Source of the DNA: Bacteroidales bacterium WCE2004
Lineage (GTDB): Bacteria > Bacteroidota > Bacteroidia > Bacteroidales > UBA932
Direction: 5' to 3'
DNA: 64,000 bases
NCBI GenBank assembly: GCA_900167895.1
Contig: FUZR01000002.1
Span: forward strand, 248,001 to 312,000
Shown here: positions 1 to 8,104 of the stretch, piece by piece
Position numbering within the stretch: position 1 is the stretch's first letter
Layout: each line of letters opens with the position of its first letter
Notes under the pieces: model-generated
What the model was told of the DNA's origin: nothing
What the model saw: only the letters and a program-made list of their open reading frames with translations
The model's database searches: none
Translations under genes and position numbers: made by a program

Positions 1-2
1 AT

Positions 3-791
3 TCGATCGTGGAGCTGAGCTTCGTCAAGGTCTTCCCTGGCGGAGAGGAGCGTGTCAAGACCTGGCGCATCAAGCCCTGGGACTATGTCCGCAACTGCCA
101 GCGCCCGATGAACCCGGACGCCTCCAAGGTCAACGGCATCAAGGACGAGGACCTGACGGACTGCCCCGTGTTCTTCGCGGTGGCCGACGAGGTTGCCGGA
201 TGGCTGCAGGACAGCGACCTGGCCGGATTCAACTCCTCCAAGTTCGACCTGCCGATGCTGGCCGAGGAGTTCGAGCGCGTCAAGCTCGCCGGCAAGGACC
301 TCCACGTGGACCTGCACGCGCCCCTGATGGTGGACGTGCAGAACATCTTCCACGCCATGGAGCCGCGCAACCTCCGCGCCGCCTACCGCTTCTACTGCGG
401 CGGCGAGGACTTCGAGAACGCCCACAGCGCCGAAGCCGACACCCTGGCCACCTACGAGGTGCTCAAGGCCCAGCTCGACCGCTACCAGGAGCCGGACAAA
501 TACCGCGAGCAGACGCTCAAGAACGACGTCAAGGCCCTCGCCTCCTTCGTCGGCAAGAAATACGTCGACTTCTCCGGCCACCTCATCCTGGACGACAAGG
601 GCGAGGTCCTGATCAATTTCGGCAAGCACAAGGGCAAGACCGCCCGCCAGGTATACAACACGGATCCGTCCTACTACGCCTGGATCCAGCAGGGCAGCTT
701 CACGCTCGACACCAAGGCCCAGTTCGCCAAGCTCGAGGAGCAGTTCAAGCGCGAGCGGCTGGCCGCCAAATGGAACGGAAAGCTGTTCTGA
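3..791 (+). CDS. 3'-5' exonuclease (DnaQ/DEDD family) with C-terminal DUF3820-like domain, 5' end cut by window
   Basis: DEDD-type 3'-5' exonuclease, probably for DNA repair or proofreading. The reading frame is open to the window edge, and the first visible residues (SIVELSFVKV) are what normally follows the Exo I DTETTG motif, so that motif lies outside the window and the GTG at position 9 is not a real start. Exo II is visible as NSSKFDLPML, and Exo III-epsilon as HSAEADTLATYEVL with its His and Asp. The last ~65 residues (FGKHKGKTARQV...YYAWI) match the short DUF3820 (QSregVF-like) domain often attached to such exonucleases. The exact in vivo role is inferred from the family. Confidence 0.85.
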   Translation, partial: SIVELSFVKVFPGGEERVKTWRIKPWDYVRNCQRPMNPDASKVNGIKDEDLTDCPVFFAVADEVAGWLQDSDLAGFNSSKFDLPMLAEEFERVKLAGKDLHVDLHAPLMVDVQNIFHAMEPRNLRAAYRFYCGGEDFENAHSAEADTLATYEVLKAQLDRYQEPDKYREQTLKNDVKALASFVGKKYVDFSGHLILDDKGEVLINFGKHKGKTARQVYNTDPSYYAWIQQGSFTLDTKAQFAKLEEQFKRERLAAKWNGKLF

Positions 792-797
792 TTTCCG

Positions 798-828
798 TTG
801 GAAATCTCCCCCGAAAGTGCTACCTTTG
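798..828 (+). promoter_or_regulatory. Bacteroidetes-type promoter of nhaA
   Basis: TTG at 798-800, a 20-nt spacer, then TACCTTTG at 821-828. This matches the Bacteroidetes sigma-ABfr consensus (-33 TTG, -7 TAnnTTTG). It gives a leader of about 30 nt before nhaA. Confidence 0.75.
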
Positions 829-863
829 CGCCGCCTAAGCGAAGGTAGCATTTTTCACAATAT

Positions 864-2267
864 ATGAGACTGATTCCTATCTACACCTGGAACAAAGGTG
901 TCCTTGAATTCAACAAACGCAGCGGGCGTCTGTCCAAAAAGCCCTGGTTCCAGGGCGTCCTCCTGATGGTCTGCGTGCTGATCGCCATGCTTCTGGCCAA
1001 TCTGCCGTTCACCCGGGAACTCTATCACGACATCCTGGAGACCCACATCCAGCTCCATCTCCACAGCGACAACGGCCTCGTGGATGTCCTCTTCCCGCGC
1101 GACCTGACGGTCGAGAAGTTCATCAACGACATCCTGATGGTGATCTTCTTCTTCACGGTCGGCCTGGAGATCCGGCGCGAAATCGCCCACGGCGAGCTGT
1201 CCTCGCCCAAGAAGGCCATGCTGCCGGTGATCGCCGCTTTCGGCGGCGTCATCGCCCCGGCCCTCATCTACACGTTCATCAACCACGGCTCGATGGCCGC
1301 CAGCGGCTGGGGCATCCCGACCGCCACCGACATCGCCTTCGCCGTCTGCATCCTCTCGATGCTCGGCGACAAGGTGCCGGTGTCCCTGAAGGTGTTCCTG
1401 ACCGCCCTCGCCATCGCGGACGACCTGATCGCCATCCTGGTGGTCGCGCTCTTCTACGGCGGGCAGATCAACTTCCTGCTGCTGGGCATCGCCTTCGCCG
1501 TGATCCTCTTCACCCTGCTGCTCCGGCACGTGGGCGAGAAGCATATGTTCCCCTACCTGCTGTGCGCCTTCATCGTGTGGGCCCTGTTCTTCTACAGCGG
1601 CATCCACGCCACGATGTCCGGTGTGGTGATGGCCTTCCTCATCCCGGCCACCTCCCGCTTCAACAAGGCCCAGTACGTCCGCAAGCGCAACCGCTATCTG
1701 GCACAGCTCAAGGAGCTGGACAGCATTGACAACGAACCGTTCCCCAACGGGCCGCAGAAGCACGTCCTGCGCCGCCTGGAGAGCGTCGCGCACGGTTCCA
1801 TGGACATGAGCTACCGCGTGGAGCACGCGCTCAATCCGTGGGTGAACTTCCTGATCATGCCGGTCTTCGCCCTGGCCAACGCCGGCGTCGTGATCAGCGA
1901 TCCTTCCTATTTCAACGTGTTCAGCTACGACGCCGCGATGGGCAGCGTCTCGATGGGTATCTTCCTCGGCCTGCTGCTCGGCAAGCCCGTGGGCATCACC
2001 CTGTTCAGCTGGCTCGCCATCAAGCTCAAGGTGGGCGCGATGCCCGAGAAGGCCAACTGGGCGATGTTCTTCGCCGTGGCCTGCCTCGGCGGTATCGGCT
2101 TCACGATGTCCATCTTCGTGGACACGCTCTCCTTCGGCGAGCAGGCTCCGGACGTGATGAACCACCTGCGCGACGCCGGCAAGATCGCCGTCCTGATGGG
2201 TTCCGTCTGCGCCGGCCTCCTCGGCACGGTCCTGATCAACCTCGTCTCCGCCGCCAAGAAGAAATAG
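864..2267 (+). CDS. nhaA: Na+/H+ antiporter NhaA
   Basis: Inner-membrane electrogenic Na+/H+ antiporter that exports Na+ for pH and salt homeostasis. At 467 aa it is somewhat longer than E. coli NhaA, with a soluble stretch around residues 280-320. Family landmarks are GLEIRREIAHGELSSPKKA (about 100-118), the TDIAFA unwound helix (D156) and the ALAIADDLIA helix carrying the Asp pair (D186-D187) equivalent to the E. coli D163/D164 ion-binding site. It has its own promoter just downstream of the exonuclease and ends at a strong terminator, so it is probably monocistronic. Confidence 0.95.
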   Translation: MRLIPIYTWNKGVLEFNKRSGRLSKKPWFQGVLLMVCVLIAMLLANLPFTRELYHDILETHIQLHLHSDNGLVDVLFPRDLTVEKFINDILMVIFFFTVGLEIRREIAHGELSSPKKAMLPVIAAFGGVIAPALIYTFINHGSMAASGWGIPTATDIAFAVCILSMLGDKVPVSLKVFLTALAIADDLIAILVVALFYGGQINFLLLGIAFAVILFTLLLRHVGEKHMFPYLLCAFIVWALFFYSGIHATMSGVVMAFLIPATSRFNKAQYVRKRNRYLAQLKELDSIDNEPFPNGPQKHVLRRLESVAHGSMDMSYRVEHALNPWVNFLIMPVFALANAGVVISDPSYFNVFSYDAAMGSVSMGIFLGLLLGKPVGITLFSWLAIKLKVGAMPEKANWAMFFAVACLGGIGFTMSIFVDTLSFGEQAPDVMNHLRDAGKIAVLMGSVCAGLLGTVLINLVSAAKKK

Positions 2268-2288
2268 GCTTCAAGCTGCATAAAATAG

Positions 2289-2318
2289 AAAAAGCCTGGC
2301 TGAAGAGCCAGGCTTTTT
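2289..2318 (+). terminator. Intrinsic terminator after nhaA
   Basis: GCCTGGC (2294-2300) pairs with GCCAGGC (2307-2313), flanked by A5 and T5, so the extended stem is 12 bp with a 6-nt loop. It ends nhaA and, being symmetrical, probably also the tRNA-Thr transcript from the other strand. Confidence 0.9.
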
Positions 2319-2328
2319 CGTTGTTTCG

Positions 2329-2401
2329 AGCCACTTAACAGACTTGAACTGTTGACCTGCGCGTTACGAATGCGCTGCTCTACCGACTGAGCTAAAGTGG
2401 C
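2329..2401 (-). tRNA. tRNA-Thr (anticodon CGT)
   Basis: Read on the minus strand the gene starts GCCACTTTAGCTCAG and folds into a full cloverleaf: acceptor GCCACTT/AAGTGGC, D-arm with AGCTCAGTCGGTAGAGC, anticodon loop TTCGTAA (CGT, Thr) and T-arm with GTTCAAGTC. CCA is not encoded. The base pair closing the anticodon loop (31-39) is an A-C mismatch, while the other four stem pairs are Watson-Crick. It lies immediately 3' of the cysteine desulfidase gene but has its own -7 box. Confidence 0.95.
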
Positions 2402-2411
2402 AATGGGAATG

Positions 2412-2419
2412 CAAAGGTA
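2412..2419 (-). promoter_or_regulatory. -7 box of the tRNA-Thr gene
   Basis: TACCTTTG on the minus strand, 10 nt before the tRNA 5' end. I see no clear -33 TTG at the usual distance. Confidence 0.55.
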
Positions 2420-2438
2420 GTATTTTTTTTGGAATCTC

Positions 2439-3731
2439 CTACTTGTTGGCGCTATTTTTCTTGTGCGTCATGATGTCGAGCACCATTTTGTCCGTCTCCT
2501 GCATGCCGACGGAGCCCAGGCGGGTCAGGTTGTGGATGCAGCGGTCGACGTCGTCCTCGATCAGACCCTCCACGCTGGACACCGAATGGTTCTGCACGGC
2601 CAGCATCGCGCTTAGCACGGCCGTGGACACGCCGCTGCTCACCTTGAGCGCGCAGCTGGGCTTGGCGCCGTCGCAGACCATGCCCGCGAGGTTCGCGATC
2701 ATGTTCTTGACGCTCGCGGCCACCTGGTCGTAGCCGCCGCCCATCAAGTAGGTGATGCCACAGCTGCTGCCGGTCGAGGCGACCACGCAGCCGCACAGGC
2801 AGCTGAGCCTGCCGAGGCTCTGCTTGATGTAGATGGCCGTGAGGTGGCTCAGCACGAGGGCGCGCGTGAGCTCCTCCTCGGTGTTGTGGTTCTCGCGGGC
2901 GAAGACCACCACGGGGAGCGTGGCGGCAATGCCCTGGTTGCCGCTGCCGGAATTGCTCATCACCGGGATCATCGCGCCCGCCATACGGGCGTCGCAGGCG
3001 CTGGACGTGGCGCTGATGATGTGGCTGAAGATGCTGTCGCCCATGATGCCCTTGCCGAGCGGGCGCGAGAGGGTCTTGCCCAGTTCGTGGCCGTAGTTGC
3101 CCTTCAGGGCCGCCTCGGCCGCGGCTTCGTTGAGTCGGCGCGATTCGTTGATGAATTCGATGTCCTCCAGCGGGGCCGTGGTGGCAAACTCGAAGACGCG
3201 ACGCAGCGTGAGGTCGCTCTCGGCCGCTTCTTCCTGCTCCTTCCCCAGCCCGGCGCGGCGGTCCACCTTCGGCCCGTCCGGGCCCTCCAGGTACACCAGC
3301 CGCGTGTGGTCGCGGGCGATGACCGCGCGGGCGCGCTTCTCCCCCGCCGTGCAGGTCACGTCGATGTAGAGGACTTCATCGCTGTCGGCCGTGAGGCCGA
3401 TGTGGACGGGGTTGCCCGCGAGCCAGGCCTTCGCCTCCTCCACCGCCTGCGGACAGACGTCCTTGAGGACTTCAAGCCCGTTGGCGCTCTTGCCGACCAG
3501 CGCGCCGAGCGCGACCGCGATCGGCAGGCCGGTCATCCCCGTGCCGGGAATGCCCACGCCCATCGCATTCTTGAGCATGTTGGCGCTGAGTGACACGTCG
3601 ATGCGCTCGGGGCGGACGCCCAGCGCTTCCGTGGCGTAGGCGGTGCAGAGCGCGACCGCAGCGGGCTCCGTGCAGCCGATGGCCGGCACGACCTCCCGCT
3701 TGATGAGAGCGATGATCTGCTTGTTGTCCAT
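2439..3731 (-). CDS. L-cysteine desulfidase / L-serine ammonia-lyase alpha-like protein (UPF0597, CdsB/YhaM family)
   Basis: Cytoplasmic [4Fe-4S] lyase family (UPF0597) that breaks down L-cysteine to pyruvate, sulfide and ammonia in characterised members. The 430-aa protein starts MDNKQIIALIKREVVPAIGCTEPAAVALC, the family N-terminus. Glycine-rich GNQGIAATLP and the Cys-rich SCLCGCVVASTGSSCGITYLMGGG stretch supply the likely cluster ligands. An upstream in-frame start (3851) would add about 40 residues unrelated to the family and cross a promoter, so I use 3731. The ATG lies only 4 nt from the -7 box, suggesting a leaderless mRNA. Serine specificity cannot be excluded. Confidence 0.88.
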   Translation of the reverse strand: MDNKQIIALIKREVVPAIGCTEPAAVALCTAYATEALGVRPERIDVSLSANMLKNAMGVGIPGTGMTGLPIAVALGALVGKSANGLEVLKDVCPQAVEEAKAWLAGNPVHIGLTADSDEVLYIDVTCTAGEKRARAVIARDHTRLVYLEGPDGPKVDRRAGLGKEQEEAAESDLTLRRVFEFATTAPLEDIEFINESRRLNEAAAEAALKGNYGHELGKTLSRPLGKGIMGDSIFSHIISATSSACDARMAGAMIPVMSNSGSGNQGIAATLPVVVFARENHNTEEELTRALVLSHLTAIYIKQSLGRLSCLCGCVVASTGSSCGITYLMGGGYDQVAASVKNMIANLAGMVCDGAKPSCALKVSSGVSTAVLSAMLAVQNHSVSSVEGLIEDDVDRCIHNLTRLGSVGMQETDKMVLDIMTHKKNSANK

Positions 3732-3735
3732 AAGA

Positions 3736-3763
3736 CAAAGATACGGAATAATTGCTATATTTG
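3736..3763. promoter_or_regulatory. Divergent -7 boxes between desulfidase and zinc peptidase genes
   Basis: TATCTTTG on the minus strand (3736-3743) serves the desulfidase gene. TATATTTG on the plus strand (3756-3763) serves the peptidase gene. The -33 elements are not obvious. The boxes are 12 nt apart, so the two polymerases would compete for the same DNA. Confidence 0.65.
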
Positions 3764-3786
3764 CGTGTAACTCAACCACGAAACCT

Positions 3787-4653
3787 ATGCGACTTGATGG
3801 AAGAAGACAGAGTACCAACGTCGACGACCGGCGTGGTATGTCCGTCGGCAAGACGGCCGGCGGTGTGGGCCTCGGTGGCCTGATTATCTACGTACTTATT
3901 TCCATGCTGATGGGCGCCGACCCGTCGGAAGCCCTCCAGCAGGTGGGTTCGGCCGGCGGCACGGAGATCGTCTCGCAGAGCGGCCGCACCCCGACGGCCG
4001 AGGAGGAAGAGCTCGCCGTGTTCTCCAAGCAGATCCTCGCGGGCACGGAAGATGTCTGGACGGAGATCTTCGCCCAGAACGGAAAGAAATACGATCCCCC
4101 GAAGCTCGTGCTCTACAATGACTACGTCCAGACCGCCAGCGGCACCGCTTCCGCCCAGATGGGCCCGTTCTACAACAGCGCGGACCAGACGGTCTACATC
4201 GACCTTTCCTTCTTCACCTCGATGAAGCATCAGATCGGCGCGGACGGCGATTTCGCCTATGCCTACGTCATCGCGCACGAAGTCGGGCACCACGTGCAGT
4301 ACCTGCTCGGCACGCTCCAGCAGGCGCACCAGCAGATGTCGCGCGTGAGCCAGGCGGAGAGCAACCAGATCAGCGTGCGCCTCGAGCTGCAGGCCGACTT
4401 CTACGCCGGCATCTGGGCCTACCACGACAACCGGAAATACAACTCCCTGGAGCCGGGCGACCTCGAGGAGGGCCTGGCCGTCGCGGCCAAGATCGGCGAC
4501 GACTACCTGCAGAAAAAGGCCCGCGGCTACACCCAGCCCGAGACCTTCAACCACGGCACCTCCGACCAGCGTTCCCGCTGGCTCAAGAAGGGCTTCAGCA
4601 CCGGCAACCCGGCCCTGGGCGACACCTTCTCCCCCAGCTACAGCCAGCTGTAA
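3787..4653 (+). CDS. Neutral zinc metallopeptidase (YpfJ family, PF04228)
   Basis: Membrane-anchored putative zinc peptidase of 288 aa. The start MRLDGRRQST is the usual beginning of this family, and the longer upstream reading frame runs antisense into the desulfidase gene and is rejected. One membrane segment (GGVGLGGLIIYVLISMLMG, about 24-43) precedes the catalytic domain. The zinc site is HEVGH at 164-168 (AHEVGHHVQYLLG) with a downstream ELQADFYAGIWA motif supplying the third ligand. The substrate is unknown for the whole family. It is preceded by its own -7 box and followed by a terminator. Confidence 0.9.
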   Translation: MRLDGRRQSTNVDDRRGMSVGKTAGGVGLGGLIIYVLISMLMGADPSEALQQVGSAGGTEIVSQSGRTPTAEEEELAVFSKQILAGTEDVWTEIFAQNGKKYDPPKLVLYNDYVQTASGTASAQMGPFYNSADQTVYIDLSFFTSMKHQIGADGDFAYAYVIAHEVGHHVQYLLGTLQQAHQQMSRVSQAESNQISVRLELQADFYAGIWAYHDNRKYNSLEPGDLEEGLAVAAKIGDDYLQKKARGYTQPETFNHGTSDQRSRWLKKGFSTGNPALGDTFSPSYSQL

Positions 4654-4671
4654 TCCCGTTTCAACCGCTAA

Positions 4672-4699
4672 AAAGGGCGCTCAGTTTTGAGCGCCCTTT
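4672..4699. terminator. Bidirectional intrinsic terminator
   Basis: AAAGGGCGCTCA (4672-4683) pairs with TGAGCGCCCTTT (4688-4699) across a tiny loop. It sits between convergent genes and is symmetrical, so it can stop both the zinc peptidase and the flavoprotein transcripts. Confidence 0.9.
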
Positions 4700-4717
4700 A
4701 TTGTTGGAATCTGTTGA

Positions 4718-6073
4718 TTACAGGGATTTGGCGGCGTTGAGGCCGGCCAGGGCGCCGGTCGAGAAGGCGAGCTGGAGGTTGTAGCCGCCGGTGTCGGCAT
4801 CGATGTCCAGGACTTCGCCGCAGAGGTAGAGGCCCGGGACCACGCGGGACTCCATCGTCTTGGCGACGAAGTCGTCGGTGGACACGCCGCCGGCCGTGAC
4901 GACGGCCCGCTCGTAGCCGACATAGCCGGCGATGTCGAACTGCCAGGATTTCAGGGCCTTGGCGATGCTGACGAGGTTGACCCAGACTTTGGTGTCGGCG
5001 CGGCCGCGGCGCTCGAGCGTGATGATCTCGGGGTGCATCGCGGTGAAGCCGGGGATGAGTTCGCGCGGCATCAGTTTGCCGAGCAGGATGCGGCAGCGCT
5101 CCTTCTCACGCACGCCGCGGGAGCGCGGATCTTTCTCGATCTCGGCCCAGAGCTGCTTGACGCGGACGGTGAGTTCGGTCAGGTCGACGCCGGGCTTGAG
5201 GTCGAGGTCGAGGCTGACGCGGGAGCCGTTGACCAGGGCCTTGACAGCCTTGCGGCTGAGCTGGAAGCCCACCGGGCCTTCCAGTCCCCCGTCGGTGAAG
5301 TCGATGTCGCCGAATTCGCTGTCAGCTTCGGTGCCATCGATCAGCAGCGACAGCTGGATGTTCTTGAGCTGGATGCCGCAGAGCTGCTGGCCGAGTTCGG
5401 CCAGCGGGGTGCTGCGGTCGATGTGGAGGTCTTTGTCTTCCGTCTGCTTGTAGCCTTTCGGGACGAGGGCCGTCAGGGACGGGAAGGTCGGCACCAGCTT
5501 GTGGCCGAGTTCCACGGCCCAGCGCAGCCCGTCGCCGGTCGAGCCCGTCGTCGGGTAGCTCAGGCCGCCCGTCGCCACGATCAGCCGCGCGCATTTCCAT
5601 TCCCTGCCATCAACCAATTTCACTTCGAACCCCTGCGGCTGGCGCTCGACCGACGCCACTTCGGCTTCGGTTTCGATCTTGACGCCGAGTGAGAGGCAGG
5701 CGTTGACGAGGGTGTCAACGACGTCGGAGGCGTGGTGCGAGGCCGGGAAGGCGCGGTCGCCGCGCTCGACGACGGTCGGCATTCCGAAGCCCTCGAACCA
5801 GTCCACGACGGCCTGCGAGGGCAGATTATAGAAGGCGGACTTGACGAAATTGGCCTTCGAGCGGATGTGCCCGGAGAACGCATTCCAGTCCTTGACATTC
5901 GTGAAATTGCACCGGCCCTTGCCGGTGATCATCACCTTGCGGGCCGGGCGCGGCATCTTCTCCAGCACGGTCACCTGGGCCGCGCTGCCGGCGTCCACGA
6001 GGGCGCGGGCGGCGTGGTACGCCGCCATCAGCCCGGACGCGCCGGCGCCGATCACAACAATCTCTGAGCGCAT
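4718..6073 (-). CDS. NAD(P)/FAD-dependent oxidoreductase, BaiN/YhiN (HI0933) family
   Basis: Flavoprotein of 451 aa. The N-terminus IVVIGAGASGLMAAYHAAR is a dinucleotide-binding GxGxxG. It is followed by the family signature KVMITGKGRCNFTNV and the second flavin motif LIVATGGLSYPTTGSTGDGL. The C-terminus TGGYNLQLAFSTGALAG contacts FAD in relatives. Physiological substrates of the broad family are poorly known; BaiN in Clostridium acts in bile-acid dehydroxylation, but that function cannot be transferred here. It begins 1 nt after the GH127 gene and is therefore probably co-transcribed with it. Confidence 0.88.
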   Translation of the reverse strand: MRSEIVVIGAGASGLMAAYHAARALVDAGSAAQVTVLEKMPRPARKVMITGKGRCNFTNVKDWNAFSGHIRSKANFVKSAFYNLPSQAVVDWFEGFGMPTVVERGDRAFPASHHASDVVDTLVNACLSLGVKIETEAEVASVERQPQGFEVKLVDGREWKCARLIVATGGLSYPTTGSTGDGLRWAVELGHKLVPTFPSLTALVPKGYKQTEDKDLHIDRSTPLAELGQQLCGIQLKNIQLSLLIDGTEADSEFGDIDFTDGGLEGPVGFQLSRKAVKALVNGSRVSLDLDLKPGVDLTELTVRVKQLWAEIEKDPRSRGVREKERCRILLGKLMPRELIPGFTAMHPEIITLERRGRADTKVWVNLVSIAKALKSWQFDIAGYVGYERAVVTAGGVSTDDFVAKTMESRVVPGLYLCGEVLDIDADTGGYNLQLAFSTGALAGLNAAKSL

Positions 6074-6074
6074 C

Positions 6075-7970
6075 TTATCTTTCTTTCAACCAGACTTCCA
6101 TCTTGCCGGGACCACGGTGGTCCCAGGCGTAGTACGGGATCAGCGTCAGGTCGCCGTCCCTGATCACATTGACACCGCCCAGCAGGTCGTCGCGGAACGC
6201 GCATTCCAGCGTGTCCCCCACCGCGACCTCGGCCTGCAGCACATCGACCGTGTTGTCCGGCCATTCGGCGCAGTAGACAATCGGGCCGCATTCCACCGCG
6301 AGGCGGCCCCGGTCGGCCTCCACGGCCTCGTCGGCGCGCACGAAGCGCGGCGCAACCGGCAGCTCCAGCGCAACCTCGTCGCCGGCCTTCCAGCGGCGCG
6401 TGATGCAGAAATAGCCCTGCTCGAGCGCGCCCTGCTGCTCCTCGCCGTTCACGCAGACGCGCCAGCCGGCCGGCGCCCCGTCGGCAAAGGTATAAAGGTC
6501 GCCGGGGACCACCTCGCCGCGCGCCCAGCCGGGGATGCGCAGGCGCAGGGTGAAGGTCCCGGCGCGGTTGTCGTCGACCGTCAGCCGAACGTCGCCCCGC
6601 CAGGGATAGCCGCCGGACTGCGTGAGCGTGACGGCGCGGCCCGCAAGGGCGTGCGTCACCGTGCCTCCGACGAAGAGATTGACATAGAGGTCCTTATCCT
6701 TCGCCGCATAGGCGTAGCCGGGCACGGACGGGATGAAGCGGCAGATGTTGGACGGGCAGCAGGCGCAGCCGAACCAGGGCTCGCGGTCGTAGCGGCCGTC
6801 GGACTCCAGCGGGTTCGGGTAGAAGAAGGCGCCGCCGTCCAGCGACACGCCCGAGATCACGCCGTTGTAGAGGCTCCGCTCCAGCACGTCGATGTATTTG
6901 GCGTCGCCGTGCAGCAGGAACATCCGGTAGTTGGTGTAGACGTTGCCGATGGCCGCGCAGGTCTCGCAATAGGAGGTCAGGTTCGGCAGCTCGTAGTTGT
7001 CGCCGAACGCCTCGCCGTCATAGCGGGAGCCCACGCCGCCGGTCAGGTAGAGCTTCTTGGAGACGAGGTTGTCCCAGATGCGGTCGATGGCCTCGATGTA
7101 GGCCTGCTCGCCCGTCAGAGCCGCCACGTCCGCAATGCCGGAATACATGTATTCCGCGCGGACTGCGTGCCCGACCGCCTCGTCCTGCTCCAGGATGGGC
7201 TTGTGGGACTGGGAATAGGCGCTGCGCACCGTCGTGTAGCCGCGCTTGTCCAGGAAATACTTCGCCTGGTCGAGATATTTCTTCTCGCCCGTGGCGAGAT
7301 AGAGCTTCGCCAGCGCCATCTCGGCGATCTGGTGGCCCGGGACGCGCTCCAGCTGCCCCTCGCCGTCGCCGATCTCGCGGATGACGCAGTCGGCGTAGCG
7401 GATTGCGATGTCGAGGAAATTGCGCTTGCCGGTGGCCTGCCAGTGGGCCACGGCGCCCTCGACCATGTGCCCGAGGTTATAGAATTCGTGGCTGCCGCCC
7501 TCCACCTCGGACCAGCGCTCAGGGCCGACCCAGGCGTGCGGGTGCCAGGGATTCATCTGGCGGGCGGTATTGAGATAGCCGTCCGGCTCCTGAGCCGCCG
7601 CGACCAGCACCAGCACGCTGTCGATATAGGCCTCCAGCGCCGCGTCGGGATAGGTCTGCAGGAGGTAGCTGGCGCCCTCGATCGTCTTGTAGACGTCGGT
7701 GTCGTCGAACGGGAATCCGCCCACGTGGTACGTGGAATCGGGCCGCGTGGCGCGCACGAAATTGTCGTAGCGCCCCGTCTCCTCGCATTTGCTGAAAGCG
7801 AGCGGGATGGTCACTTCACGGCTGGCCTGCAGGCGCGCGCCCCAGAATGGGTCGGAGACTTTGACTTCGGTGAACGGGACCTGGCCGATCGGGTAACCGG
7901 CCTGCGGCGCCTTCTGCCCGCAGGAGCACAGCGCGAGCAAGGCGGCGGTCAGGGTAAGGGCTTTGTTCAT
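6075..7970 (-). CDS. GH127 beta-L-arabinofuranosidase-like lipoprotein (DUF1680)
   Basis: Exported glycoside hydrolase of 631 aa. Family GH127 removes beta-L-arabinofuranose from plant glycans. I start at MNKALTLTAALLALCSC, a lipoprotein signal with the lipidated Cys at about 17; the earlier in-frame ATG would lie inside the SRP RNA gene. The catalytic zinc site is visible: YCETCAA (Glu336, Cys338) and WFGCACCPSNIC (Cys402, Cys404, Cys405), matching the Glu/Cys3 cluster of characterised GH127 enzymes. No SusCD pair is nearby, so this is not part of a classic polysaccharide utilisation locus here. No promoter is visible in the 10 nt between the SRP RNA terminator and this ATG. Confidence 0.9.
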   Translation of the reverse strand: MNKALTLTAALLALCSCGQKAPQAGYPIGQVPFTEVKVSDPFWGARLQASREVTIPLAFSKCEETGRYDNFVRATRPDSTYHVGGFPFDDTDVYKTIEGASYLLQTYPDAALEAYIDSVLVLVAAAQEPDGYLNTARQMNPWHPHAWVGPERWSEVEGGSHEFYNLGHMVEGAVAHWQATGKRNFLDIAIRYADCVIREIGDGEGQLERVPGHQIAEMALAKLYLATGEKKYLDQAKYFLDKRGYTTVRSAYSQSHKPILEQDEAVGHAVRAEYMYSGIADVAALTGEQAYIEAIDRIWDNLVSKKLYLTGGVGSRYDGEAFGDNYELPNLTSYCETCAAIGNVYTNYRMFLLHGDAKYIDVLERSLYNGVISGVSLDGGAFFYPNPLESDGRYDREPWFGCACCPSNICRFIPSVPGYAYAAKDKDLYVNLFVGGTVTHALAGRAVTLTQSGGYPWRGDVRLTVDDNRAGTFTLRLRIPGWARGEVVPGDLYTFADGAPAGWRVCVNGEEQQGALEQGYFCITRRWKAGDEVALELPVAPRFVRADEAVEADRGRLAVECGPIVYCAEWPDNTVDVLQAEVAVGDTLECAFRDDLLGGVNVIRDGDLTLIPYYAWDHRGPGKMEVWLKER

Positions 7971-7980
7971 AAGCAGATAC

Positions 7981-8084
7981 AAAAAAAGGGAAAGCTTAGT
8001 ACATCGCACCGCTACAACCTCCTGCCCTTGCTGCCTTCCGGCCCTGGGGGAGTTCAGAGGGAGCTGGTCGTGTACGACTTTCCC
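7981..8084 (-). ncRNA. ffs: Signal recognition particle RNA (4.5S, small bacterial type)
   Basis: On the minus strand the conserved SRP helix 8 core is clear: CCGGAAGG with its GGAA tetraloop, followed by the AGCA asymmetric-loop side (GGCAGCAAGGGCAGG). The termini pair end to end, GGGAAAG...GTACA with TGTAC...CTTTCCC, giving a rod of about 97 nt closed by a T7 tract (7981-7987). The GGGAAAG 5' end at 8084 starts 5 nt after a perfect -7 box. This RNA binds Ffh and targets nascent membrane proteins. Confidence 0.95.
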
Positions 8085-8088
8085 GCTG

Positions 8089-8096
8089 CAAAGATA
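8089..8096 (-). promoter_or_regulatory. -7 box of the SRP RNA gene
   Basis: TATCTTTG on the minus strand, with a 4-nt gap to the structurally defined RNA 5' end at 8084. This calibrates how far the start site lies from the -7 box in this genome. Confidence 0.8.
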
Positions 8097-8104
8097 GTAA
8101 AAAA

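Noticed and set aside
7971..8009. Upstream start for the GH127 protein
   Set aside because: It lies inside the SRP RNA and its terminator; the lipoprotein signal starts at 7970.
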